From the NCBI GenBank assembly GCA_007844125.1, contig CM017571.1:30530856-30594855 (forward strand): DNA of 64,000 nucleotides. Reading direction: 5' to 3'. The notes under the pieces were generated by a model. That model worked only from the letters and a program-made list of their open reading frames with translations. It was not told where the DNA came from and did not search any database. Below, piece by piece: positions 1 to 10,699 of the stretch. Positions within the stretch are counted from its first letter, which is position 1. Each line of letters starts with the position of its first letter. Source of the stretch: Sinonovacula constricta. Its lineage: Eukaryota; Mollusca; Bivalvia; Cardiida; Solecurtidae. A program made the position numbers and the translations under genes.

Positions 1-1930
1 CTCCTGAAACGATGGGTCTTGAATCAAATGTTCATTATTCTTGCTCACAATTTAAGCATGTGAAATGCGGCGCGATTGAGAAAAGTCCGTTTTTCAAACT
101 CTGGTTTCTTCTGTTCTGTTGTATAAACAAAAAGTGGCTAATTACATTTAAGATTGAAAATGAAACTTCATTTCAATGACTGGATAATTGGAATAGTTCA
201 TTGCTGGGATGGCCATGTTATTAGGTTAATGGAGAATTATTCTGTCTAGCTTAAGACTAAACAATTTGATCTTTCTACTCGGCGGATAAACTAAGACCAC
301 CTCGGCTGCTGGCCTTTCATTCTCTATTTTAGCATCATTTTAAATGGCTAATAGTCCATTAGACGACTGACGTCAGACTCCGTTTCAAATTAACCGCATA
401 TAACCAGTCTACAAACTCTTAAAACAGTACCCAGAAAAACTTCAAATGCTTTTAATGGGCAACAGTTTCTAAAATTCTACATCAATTAATACTTCTATGG
501 TAAGGCAATTAAGGCATTTTTGCATAAAACGAAATGATAACGTACGACTTTTAAAAAATCAAAACTAATTTTATTTTACGCTCTGAGCTCAAATGCCTTC
601 ACCTGAAATAACTGCATACTACTTTCTGTGTCTCAACTTAACAAAAGTTTCTTTTTCCATTTGCAAAACTCACCGGCAACATGTTTTCTCAGTCAATCAA
701 TGAGGTCATTTTATTCTTAATCACTTTGTTCTTCACCATGTTTCTTACTACCACACATAATCATCATGATTATCGTCAGCAGCTTTGACATTCCGTTTAT
801 AAAAGCATTCTACCTCACAAACTGTCAATTAGCAAAACTTAAAAAAGCAGCACCGTACAATTTTCTTCTATAAACCTAAATTATTATATTATTTTCATTA
901 TTATTAAATTGATTTTTTGCTTTTTAATTTCATAAAATTGGTTCATAAAATCCGAATTATGCGCATTTCTTTACATAGTCGATGTTTATCGTTCACAGAT
1001 TTGACTTATTGCCATAATGAATGGTTAATTTTGGATATTTTTAAACCGTATTAAAAATTTGCTACTTTTTGCTCTTGCCATCGCAATATATCTTCATTTC
1101 GTGTAATATCTCAATTACCTTTTTATAATAAAATTCTGTTAAACGAGAACGAGAATAAATTTACAGCTGATATTTAAGATAATGTCATTTTTCTGATAAA
1201 TTAAGATAATGGTTGCAATAAAATAGGATTTCTTAAAATTTCTATGCTTTTGAAGGTGTATAATTTACAGCTTATTTGATTCCAGCTTTCAAATAATTTC
1301 CATTTCAGAAATGTCTTGTGGGTAATTGTTCTTGTTATACTTATTAAAATGATGAAGCTATTTATCCAAACACTAACAATTTTCATTTAACACCAGAGAT
1401 TATAATGACTTAGCCAAGTACTTCGAAATACTACTGCACATAAGAACAAACGCGAAACAAATTTTAAAAATGGATAATGTCGAAATTCAATACCGTAATT
1501 AATACCGTAATCGTAGTTTATTAATGCTTATAAAGAGAACAACTCGGCTCTCACCATAAAAAAAAACCATTTTCCCCTCTAACGAGAAAAATCAACCTGA
1601 AAAGCAAATGCCTTAATATAACTTTTTAATGTTATTCGAAAACACTCTCGGAAATCTTCTGTGGCACCTGTTAGGAAAGAACGTGAGTTGTCTGCATGAC
1701 ACAGTGAAACGAATTGCCAATATTAATGATAGCAAGATGTCCGATGTGAATAGCAAACGATTTGTGTCTCCTAAAGTCAACGGAAAAGGAAATAAGGTCA
1801 CATATGCGAAAGACAAACGCGTATGTTTAAAACAAAAACATTTGTTTAAAACGAAAAAGGTCCTTTCTGTTAGATTTTTACAATTGATCGTCGGAAGTAA
1901 ATAATAGTTAAGCATAGTGTAATGGATAAA
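1..1930. other. Non-coding 5' flank of the GPCR gene; partly block G
   Basis: AT-rich sequence with no supportable coding exon; the overlapping short reading frames at about 1613-1915 on both strands look like chance. The stretch at about 1050-1250 (CATATATCTTCATTT-like, then an AGATAATGGTTGCAATAA-like segment) aligns in order with about 8640-8850 and 26860-27060. The GPCR's upstream flank is therefore one of the recurring block G copies. The rest of the segment shows nothing I can name. Confidence 0.5.
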
Positions 1931-1937
1931 CTGTAGC

Positions 1938-1944
1938 TATATAA
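1938..1944 (+). promoter_or_regulatory. Candidate TATA box for the GPCR gene
   Basis: TATATAA lies about 190 bases upstream of the first candidate start codon, which would give a 5' leader of roughly 155 bases. In AT-rich DNA such a match is expected by chance, and a polypyrimidine-AG at 2062-2070 could instead mark the acceptor of a 5' UTR exon, with the promoter further upstream. Weak support only. Confidence 0.22.
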
Positions 1945-2126
1945 CCCTATTTAAGCAAGCGACAGTTGCATAAGATATGTGTTGTCGTGACAACGAACAT
2001 ACTGAACTGCTCACCCATTATTTTAAAAATAATATGTAAAAAGCTGAAAATCATCAAACGCTCCTTTCAGTTTTGAAAAACGATGGCGTTATCACCTGGA
2101 CGACCAAGACACGAACAAATTTATTG

Positions 2127-3800
2127 ATGATGAATGTAACATCTTTGGACGCCATGGCGGGTAATATCACGTCGAATGGTAAGTAGTTATTTCTAGTTTA
2201 TACGGTAAATGACATGTATAACTACTTCAATGTAATTTTGATCTTAAACGATTCTGGTTTGTTTAATGTTAACAAGTGTTAATAAATTTATATACCTCTT
2301 GGATAAACGTCACTTTGTTTTGTTTTAATTACAGATATACAAAAACAATCTGAAAAATTTAACACTTGCCTTGATCTATTGCGTAAACAAAAATGGATTA
2401 CCCCTTTTATCACAATTAAAACAATAAAGTAAGACTAAAACAGTTTTTTAATTAATGCACAGGAGATCCGAACAAATAAATGTTCTCAGTATAAAGATTC
2501 CAAAGTAAAAGCTCAATGAAACAGTAAGAGACAATGGCCATGGTTACAATGGATTAAAATCATGTTTAATTGTTAGAGTTTTACGAAGAATGTATCAATA
2601 TTATATTCGCATGTGTATGGACAACCGCTCGATCTCAAAACTAGCTATTGATGAACTGTATACTATTTGATGTAAATTGTCTAGCGAGATAGCTAATAAC
2701 GTCTGCAAGGAGTCCTTGAAGAAATTCGTAAGAATTATTTTAATTTACCTTTGAGACTATATTAAACATATTCACACTTTGTTTCAGATTTACCATCAAT
2801 GCCAAGCGCAGGGTGGGGATTCTGGACCAATGTGATCGCCACTCCAATTATCGTCTTCATTGGAATCATTGGCAACACACTGTCATTCGTCGTCATGAAG
2901 TCCAAAACACTGCGCAGCAAGTCCTACTCCCACTACTTGTGTGCCCTTGCCGTTTTCGACACTTTAAACCTTGTCATTCGTCTCGTCTCTGTCATCAACG
3001 ACTTCTACATGGAACACTTTCCAAGCGATGGTCTTTTCTATTCCTTCAATGATGTCGGTTGCAAACTTTACAAGTATATCGAGCATGTGGCATACTTAAT
3101 GAGCTCTTGGCTGGTGGTGTTGATGGCGGTTGAAAGGTTCACAGCCGTGTGGTTTCCGTTCAGGAAGATGGCCATACGGACACAATCCGGAGCAGCCATC
3201 GCCATAGTGTGTTTGGTAATCCTTGTATGCCTTAGTCAAACATTCCGCCTTGAAATGGTGGAACATGTTCCAGATACAAGGACATGTGCAGCTGGCGATG
3301 AATATCTAAAAATATTTACGACGCTCGATATTTACTTCTATCAGTGGACGCTTACTTTTTTCTTTCCCGTCGTTACTGTGCTGGTATGTAACTCTCTTGT
3401 TATTTATCAGATTATTCGCGTCAGTGGCGAGGTGAAGTTTGGCGAGAAAGACATCAGACACAAAAGGGCGGTACGAAAAAAGCACCACACAACTAGAATG
3501 TTGCTCATTGTCTCCTTCACCTTTATATTCACGCTTGTTCCTCTCCTGCTTTTGAATATGATTTTAGACATCTCGATTCGGCAACAGACAATACGCAATG
3601 CGTGGAGTACATACGTTTATTTACAACCATACCTTCAAATTGCAGCGGCCTTCTCGCTGGTAAATTACGCTGTCAATTTCTTTATTTATATCCTCTCCGG
3701 CAAATGTTTCAGGCACGAACTAGAGAAGATATTTCAGAAAGATAGAACCATCAGAAGTTTTACTGCAAGAAGCACACGAGCTGAATTTACTCAGTTGTAA
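2127..3800 (+). CDS. Two-exon class A (rhodopsin family) neuropeptide-type GPCR
   Basis: A seven-transmembrane receptor of the plasma membrane, expected to bind a peptide and signal through G proteins. Exon 1 (2127-2178) ends in G|GTAAGT in phase 1; exon 2 (2788-3800) follows a TTTGTTTCAG acceptor. The join makes an Asp codon and a protein of about 354 residues. Exon 1 supplies a short extracellular tail with two N-glycosylation sequons (NVT, NIT). Counting from Met2799, visible family residues are Asn26 (GN, TM1), Asp54 (TM2), Cys88 and Cys163 (disulfide pair), Glu112-Arg113-Phe114 at the DRY site, Pro190 (TM5), Pro248 (TM6) and Asn293-Phe-Phe-Ile-Tyr297 in place of NPxxY. Cys303 in helix 8 may be palmitoylated. 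The ERF and NFFIY variants fit lophotrochozoan FMRFamide-receptor-like or orphan peptide receptors; the ligand is unknown. Starts at 2127, 2130 and 2154 are in frame, and 2154 matches the relic copies best. Confidence 0.88.
2179..2787 (+). other. Intron 1 of the GPCR gene
   Basis: A 609-base AT-rich intron with a GTAAGT donor at 2179 and a pyrimidine-rich TTTGTTTCAG acceptor ending at 2787. It separates the glycosylated N-terminal tail from the single exon holding all seven helices. The same phase-1 junction is preserved in the relic copy near 13.7-15.0 kb. No repeat or RNA gene was recognised inside it. Confidence 0.75.
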
Positions 3801-4847
3801 TTCTTTCGTTAAACAAATGCAAGATAATACAGAGTTACTGCTTTAAACCGGAAACTTCAGACCTAACAGTTTAGGACTTTTCCTGTCTCTAGCGCGTTAG
3901 AAAGTAGTGCCATTCATTTTCATGATTTGGTGTGAAAGAAAGAGAGACAGAGTTACTGAAACCCTTAGCATAAAATAGGTATCAAATACTCGCATTAATA
4001 TGTCAAGTTTGTTTTAACTAGATTGAAATGCCTCAGTGTACCGCTTATTGAGGTGCAAACTTATAATCACAATCCATTGCGCGCAGGAGTACAGTGCGAT
4101 AGTGACTTACTTTACAGCGGTTAAGTGGATCAACTGGTTTTGGATCTTGACACTCAAGCGTCTGCTGATGACTACTTATTAAAGGCGGAGTTATTTTTAT
4201 TTTTTTGTGAAGTGAGGTTAATCCAACTCAAAAATTACATACGACATTTTTTTCTCCACATTTAGACTTTGATACCGAAGTATCAAATATACCACAATGC
4301 TTACAGCGTATTTATTCTGTAACATATAGATTATTCCAGAAGTAGAATAAATGATGCGGATGTTGCATGCTGTTTTCCGTCTTTATTGACGTTTGGATGT
4401 GCTGGACAGTTCGTGATCTTACGTTTGTTGTAAAACGTAATTGAATATAGACACAAGAGCATGATGCTTTCATGATCAGGGTGATTATTAAAGTAAAGCT
4501 TGTGACAGTGTGAAAACTGAGTGAGATTAAACTTATTGGATACACTTTATTGTTTTGTGTGTGTCTAAATACAAATTGTTTATAATCATGATAATAATTC
4601 GCGTGTAGCTCCCTGTTTTGGGGCCACGAAAATGATACGTTCTGTGTCATTCTGTGTGCTGATTCTAAACAGATAGCTTACGGCAAAAATAACCTGAAAT
4701 CTTTTCATGACGTGCAGTTTTATTTACATGCTCCCTTTTAAAATGGATCTAAGAGGACAATTCGATATGCCGCAATATAGCCATAAGCGTAATAAACTTG
4801 AGTTTTACTTCCGAGAATGTTTCAATATAAATAACCAGCGAAACGCA
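3801..4847 (+). other. 3' flank of the GPCR gene with a candidate poly(A) signal
   Basis: No gene is seen here. The first plain AATAAA downstream of the stop is at 4346-4351, about 550 bases after it, a plausible but unproven polyadenylation signal. Reading frames on the minus strand around 4312-4650 have no recognisable content. Confidence 0.35.
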
Positions 4848-4940
4848 CGTGGGCTGGAAGTTCTTTCCACCTTCATTCGCCCCGATCGAGCCACCAACAC
4901 ACACGGTGAGATGCTGCGCAGTCAGGGGAACTACAAGTCA
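4848..4940 (-). mobile_element. Degenerate tRNA-derived SINE fragment
   Basis: Read on the minus strand, GAGTCGTTGACTTGTAG followed by a CTGAC..GC..CTCACC segment and a CTCGATCGGGGCG end parallels the head of the SINE at 9170-9406, position by position. The B box is damaged (TTGGTGGCTCGATC), so it is an old, truncated copy. The in-frame reading across this segment on the plus strand (4707-4955) is probably not a gene. Confidence 0.5.
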
Positions 4941-4955
4941 ACGACTCTAATCTAA

Positions 4956-5890
4956 GTTCTGATATTGCGGTTATTAATGGTAACAAGTAATTTAACTATC
5001 TGTCTACATGGTCTCATAAAATAAAATAACCACTAGATCTATTTGGAAAGGGCCTATAATCACATATTGTCTGCATAAAAATACACTGGAAGGCTGTATA
5101 AGCTTAGCATTTGTTTTCAAATATAAGTTTAAAATATTTTTATTAGAAAAATTGAAATGCAGTATTGTTATATGTAGTTAAATATGCAGTTTAGACATGA
5201 ATAACAACCTTTTGCAGGTATTGTATTAATTCGTCTAACACCGTCCGTCTCATTATGAGAATGGTGTAAATAAATGTCGAAAATATATATTAGAATATAA
5301 AAGTAAGAATAAGATATATCAATTGACAAAATATGTTTTTATTTCCTTCTGGTCATTGGTCAAGGTCTATTAACTGACATAAAACAATGTTATGTTCAAA
5401 TCCCATTGGCATATGTACCAGAGAGGTACCCAATTTTTATTATTGCTTCAAGTGGCAGTTGATCCTTATAAAATAAGTTCACAATCACAAAAGATATAGG
5501 CATTCGTAACACAGTAGTTTTAAAACAATCATTTTGACGCTCTTTAAAAGTGCTCACAAGCAATTAAAGGGCCAACCTAAATGCAACATACAGATTGTAT
5601 ATAGAGAGAAATATATATAAGGGTATAAAGAATTAAATCATATGATTATATATGGTTTCATTAATGTTTATTAATAAGTTAACAAATAACAAAGTAACAA
5701 AGTCACAAAGACCATGGAACGGTACAGTACAATGCATGCCTTGTAAAAGACCGCGCTAAATGTGCTTCTGATTCCACAAAATAACAAACCATTTTAAATT
5801 GAGTGAAAAATTATTAATAAACAGCCCTGAAATGTGAGTATATAATCATCAAAATGACATCAGAAGACGCCTTACAGTCCTCGCGTTTTT
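4956..5890. other. Gene-free stretch
   Basis: AT-rich sequence between the SINE fragment and block G. I see no reading frame of note, no inverted termini and no tandem array beyond short AACAAAGTAACAAAGTCACAAAG-type stutters near 5690. Nothing further can be supported. Confidence 0.4.
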
Positions 5891-5894
5891 GTCC

Positions 5895-7450
5895 TTAAGC
5901 ACGTTGATTACGTTATCATTACTATTGTTGTCTTATTATCTTGCGGCTTAATATAATACTTTCAATGTGCTTACAGCACATTAATTTGATTATCTTTTAC
6001 TTTTGCTTCTAATTCTCTTCACATACTAACATAGGTTTGCGTAATTAAGTTTGCAAAAATCCACCGTCTCTTAACTGAATATGTTTTCGATACATGTTAT
6101 TGTTCACACATTGCATTGCTACAAAATTAATAGAATTCAGACATGTTTAAGCGACAATATTAGCAGCGAAAATGTTCGATTACGTGCAATGTTAATTTTG
6201 CATTATTTACACGTTTTATATAAGGTTTTAATAGCTTTAAGTTCAAAAGATGCTTTTATACGCAAATACTAGAAACATGCATTTATATTTAAATGCATTA
6301 ATTTTTTTTCAATCTTACTGATTGTGTTTCCCTTTATTACCCGCCCTTATGTCGCCGTGCTTATTACATGTATCAACTGTGCTGAATCACAACTTTGATC
6401 GTATTTGTCTAAAACAAAAAACTCTGTTTTTATATCCCCATCCAAAAATACGTTGGGTTTTGCCAGCAGGCAGCTCATACCATTTTTGGTATTAGTCTTG
6501 GTCATGCTGTAATCATCTTTATGCCTTTGTTTTCACCACACAATGGGTATCGTCACCTCCAACAGCACCAATATCAACACGATAATTATTACCAATGAAA
6601 ATATCTTTTAACATTATTATAACATGCGAAGGTTTATGGGGTTGTAATTGTGAATTACTTTTCGTGATATTGCCATAAAGAACACTTTCTTATATGAATC
6701 TCTTTCAATTGCAGAAAATTTACCATTTACAGGTCTTATCACCATTGTCAACTGTTCTTCTACTGATAAAATAGGTTTAACACTGTCTTTACGTGTGTTT
6801 TTCTTTCTTATCTTTTTTCATCTGATAAATAATTAAATATTTTGTGAACAAAGTTCGTATAAATAAATAAGAATTGCCATTCAATTAGATTCTTCTCAAG
6901 AAACCTAATAATATTTTAGAGATGTTTGATATTGCATATATATTTATATAATGGCTGCAATATAAAATAATATGAAATTAAAATATTCGAGTAAATTATA
7001 TTATATTGATTAATGGTGCTTAATGTTTTATGGAGCAAGTCATTAATTTTGTTTATCTTTACAAACTTTTGGCTAAGCTGATGGTTTGTGTTCTTGAAAT
7101 CACTTGAATATTTCACCGTTCTCTTAAACTATATACAAGTATCGATAGGTTTTAAAAAACCTGCTATCAAATAACATATTTCAGGTTATTTCAAGTAAAC
7201 ATTAAAATTTACGCCATTTTTGGACACTCGTACCTATGCTTCTGATCATATTTCAGCCTTGGTTATGATTTACTAACCTTTATTATTTGCAATTTCAAAA
7301 TTTATTGCTATCAACCTTTTGCAAAGTAATTTATAAGGCTCGTGATATATATTGCAAGTAAGGGACTTGGCAGCAAATATTGCACATACTGATCGGAAAG
7401 CCCAAAGCGAGAGCTGGCGTGTGAAAAGATACAACTTACGTGCACCAAAT
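5895..7450. repeat. Block G, copy 1 (first part)
   Basis: Aligns in order with about 24950-26640. Shared anchors include TTGCGGCTTAATAT near 5940 and 24960, TCTAATTCTCTTC near 6010 and 25040, CACCACACA near 6535 and 25793, TAATGGCTGCAATATAAAAT near 6950 and 26170, and GGTTATGATTTACT near 7260 and 26480. Identity looks moderate, with many small indels, so this is an old duplication rather than a recent mobile insertion. No intact gene lies inside. Confidence 0.65.
6543..6611 (+). other. Short Asn/Thr-rich start region, possible relic GPCR exon
   Basis: ATG-initiated run reading MGIVTSNSTNINTIIITN, then a stop about 22 codons in. It contains an N-glycosylation sequon (NST), like the extracellular tails of peptide GPCRs. 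The aligned position in the second block G copy (25808-25867) also begins with ATG and reads MSLNNSNNTITF with three sequons. There is no clear splice donor in either. It could be a decayed first exon or coincidence in AAC/ACC-rich DNA. Confidence 0.22.
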
Positions 7451-8412
7451 CAATAAGAATATATGACAAAGTCCTATGAGTATTGCAACATATACCAAAC
7501 TCCGAAAAGGCACAGAACAAAAGTATTTCACATGCAAGCCAAGCGAAAAGTAAGAACAAATTTGTGATGAGTCATTTAAGGAAAAGAGCAAACCCGACAT
7601 TTACCGCCTTGGAACGGTCAGTCGGCAATATGGACCGACTGGGGTGCTTAAACCGGTTTAACAGAGCTCTAACCTCGCACTTCCTGACGAGTTTCTCAAA
7701 TGCAAGTAACGAAAAGAAGAACGATCTATTTGGAAACAAAATGTCCATGCGCTGATATTTTCTATACGTTATGAAGAAAGTAGTGACGTCATTGAAAAAT
7801 AATGTCCACATAGTGTTCAGAAAAGGAATATGGTATTATTTCGATTTGAAAAACAACACAAAAATGGTTGACCACAAATAAAATTAAATTTACTTTCTGA
7901 ATCATAAACAAACATGACCAGAGACGAATAAAAGATTGTAGCATCCTGTTCATGTGAAGGTGTAATTTAAGAACCAAAGTTCAGTGTCCATCAAAGAAAA
8001 TACACGTAACAATCCTTATAGGATGAATTAAATGACAACATAGATTACATGCACGGGGAGATTTTTTACGACCGCCACACTGCACAAGTAACATTGTTGT
8101 GATCATGAATAAGAATATATGACAAAGTCCTATGAGTATTGCAACATATACCAAACTCCGAAAAGGCACAGAACAAAGGTATTTCACATGCAAGCCAAGC
8201 GAAAAGTAAGAACAAATTTGTGATGAGTCATTTAACGAAAAGAGCAAACCCGACATTTACCGCCTTGGAACGGTCAGTCGGCAATATGGACCGACTGGGG
8301 TGCTTAAACCGGTTTTACAGAGCTCTAACCTCGCACTTCCTGACGAGTTTCTCAAATGCAAGTAACGAAAAGAAAAACGATCTATTTGAAAACAAAATGT
8401 CCATGCGCTGAA
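7451..8412 (+). repeat. Repeat R, long copy with internal direct repeat
   Basis: Two near-identical segments of about 305 bases (7453-7757 and 8107-8411) in the same orientation flank a middle part of about 350 bases. The same middle-to-end layout, reversed, is seen at 28378-29065 and 39901-40570. The core carries a 7-bp hairpin CAGTCGG/CCGACTG (7619-7641), the palindrome AAACCGGTTT (7650-7659) and AGAGCTCT (7663-7670). It interrupts the block G alignment between 7.45 and 8.41 kb, so it inserted after that duplication. The reading frames across it on both strands are not conserved as protein. Confidence 0.7.
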
Positions 8413-9165
8413 ATCTTGATGTGTTATTTATTCAGAATTAATAACCATAGTCCCTGTGTTTGCTGGGTAAAGTAAAGCTGTTGTAAATATCCTTTTTGCG
8501 ATATTCTATTTCCTAAAAAATGGTTCTATGATAAACTTTTAATAATATTAATCTCTTTGCAAAAAAGACTTTAAAAATCCCAAAGATAACTAATAAACAT
8601 CATCAATTATTCATTTTAAACTTCATTACAGTTTACTCAGTGTAATTGTTGCCTTTTCCATTTCCATATATCTTCATTTTATGTAACAACTCAATTACAA
8701 TGATATGTGTGCAACGTTTCATATTCATAAATCAAAACTGCGGTTCAATTAAAGGGAGAATAATTTTTTAAGCAACCGGATACTTGAAAAGTATGCTTTA
8801 TACAGATGAACTATGAGATAATGATGGCAATAAAATATAGCCCCAGAGAAAATGACTCTTTACTACACAGTGATTGTAGCCTTTTTGAAAAAGAACCAAT
8901 GTTTGTGTTGCTTTTTTCTAAAAAGAATTTGGCATTAATATCGCGTGCCAGACTTTTTACAGCAGTGATTTATTCCATGGCCCAATTTACTATGATAAAG
9001 ACAAAGTATTTAATATAATAGTTATTAAAAATATGCGTGTTCGTAAAGTTTATTATTTGATTGTAATATATTATTTGATTTTAATAAAGCTAATAGCATG
9101 TAACTAAAATGACTTTCTGATGTTTCATTTTGAAATAAAATTGCCATGTTTTCTTTAGGGGCTTT
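8413..9165. repeat. Block G, copy 1 (middle part)
   Basis: Resumes the alignment broken by repeat R: it matches about 26650-27130, including CCATTTCCATATATCTTC near 8655 and 26872 and GCAACCGGATA near 8773 and 26980. The part at about 8640-8850 also matches the GPCR upstream flank near 1050-1250. The 70-codon frame at 8806-9018 is not preserved in the paralogous copies and is not called a gene. Confidence 0.6.
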
Positions 9166-9169
9166 GGGG

Positions 9170-9406
9170 ATTAAATGACAGCGATTCTTATTGTTCGGCT
9201 CAAAATCGTCTTGTATTTGTTTGTCTTTTCGAACAACATCGCAGCGACCAGTTATGATCATTATAGCGACATCCATCTATTTTGGTAGAGGAAGACCTTC
9301 CCACAGTTAGTCCTTCGCCCCGAACGGGACTCGAACCCACGTGGTGAGAGGCTAAGCGGTCAGAGTAGTTACAAGCCAGCGACTCTGCCACTACACCACA
9401 GGCACC
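9170..9406 (-). mobile_element. tRNA-derived SINE
   Basis: On the minus strand the element begins near 9406 with GGTGCCTGTGGTGTAGTGGC. It has a polymerase III A-box-like TGGTGTAGTGG (within 9386-9398) and a perfect B box GGTTCGAGTCC (within 9326-9338). A non-tRNA body follows down to about 9170. The acceptor ends cannot pair, so it is not a tRNA gene. It splits the block G alignment between about 9.16 and 9.43 kb, as expected for a retroposed insertion. The exact 3' end and any target-site duplication were not resolved. Confidence 0.75.
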
Positions 9407-9429
9407 ACCAAACCCCCATTTTTTTCAGT

Positions 9430-10130
9430 TTTCATAAACTTTATCAATTTTATACTAATTTTGCAACGATAAAGGCGTATTTGTGACAAGTATCGCGTTG
9501 AAAGTCCAAACGAATATACTATTCATATTTTTAGATTCGCAAACAATTCTAGCTTGATTGTTAATGACTGATAGGGGGTATGTTTGTATGAAAGTTAACC
9601 AACATTTTATATCACACATAACGAGATGAACCATTTCAGTGAATACTGCTGCGATAAGACACAGGTCAAATTAAGTCCATTAAATATTTAAATTGAAGAG
9701 GACGCGCTCTAAATACATTCTTTACTTATCTTGAATTGTGAGGCGCATTTTTCAAACAATATATCCTGCATTCATTTAAATGGGTTGTCCGGTCGTTAGA
9801 AAAACGTCAGATGGCACGTGTTAAACAGAGCTTAATAACCATGCGATGAGTTCTAAACTAAGTGTTGTGGTGTAATCGAAAAAGGAAACAGCTTCATTTT
9901 CTTTTCTTTTTGTACTTATTTGTAGACAAACTGAAAATCTTGTGAATGTATGTTAAGACGTTTCAACTGGAAGATTAGAAGAATATAAAAAATATAACTT
10001 ATTCTTTCATTTTTTAAAATATACTGTTTGTTATAGTTATGTACGCACTCATATTTATGATGATATAATTATTTACATAATAATAGATAGAAATGTTGTC
10101 TTGACACTGATGTTAAATAAAGTTCCAAAT
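9430..10130. repeat. Block G, copy 1 (last part)
   Basis: Aligns with about 27300-27890 and 38810-39410. Anchors are ATGTTTGT..GCAAGTTAAC near 9580 and 27420, CGAGATGAAC near 9622 and 27466, and GACAAACTGAAAA near 9927 against GGACGGTCTGAAAACC near 27790. Its end also resembles the lead-in to the relic exon near 13650. No gene is present. Confidence 0.6.
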
Positions 10131-10169
10131 ATTTCTAAGTCTTTCTGGCCTTATACAGACATATATACA

Positions 10170-10217
10170 TCTCTCTCTCTCTCTGTCTCTCTCTGTCTCT
10201 CTTTCTCTCACTCTCTA
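10170..10217. repeat. Interrupted (CT)n microsatellite
   Basis: A run of CT dinucleotides interrupted by CTGT, TTT and CA units, about 48 bases in all. Confidence 0.9.
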
Positions 10218-10699
10218 GGTGACAAAAGAAAATCAAATTAATGTATATAAATAGGTCATAAGAAAAAAATATGACGTTGTGAGTTGTGGGTTTGTTCGTC
10301 GTTTTGGTCGGAAATGTTATGTTATATAAAAATCAATTTTCAATAATTTTATAAACTGGAAAAATTAAAGAGAGTCTTAATTAGAACCAATAAATACGCT
10401 CCATTGCTGCTATTTTTATAAGTTAAAGCAATGTCTTGAAGTTGCATTGATGGTAATCTTATTCAGCGATGTAAATTATGTAAGCATATTATTACTTTCA
10501 CAGTAACATAAAATATATGTATATCACTATGATCACATTGTGAAACCAGATAAGTTCCAATGCCTTGAAGATGGAATTTTTACACTGGCTCTTTATGGAT
10601 CAATGTCGACCAGAATGTCGTAAAACTTAAAAACACGCATGTTCAAATTTGCTTATTCACACACTCAATAATCACAATACGATACAAATCCGCAACTCA

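Noticed and set aside
2813..3598. Additional frames on both strands across the GPCR
   Set aside because: They overlap the clearly conserved receptor frame and show no family features.
7483..8411. Two similar 90-codon frames as a duplicated gene family
   Set aside because: They lie in repeat R; other R copies are frame-broken, and similarity is at DNA level across palindromes rather than protein-like.
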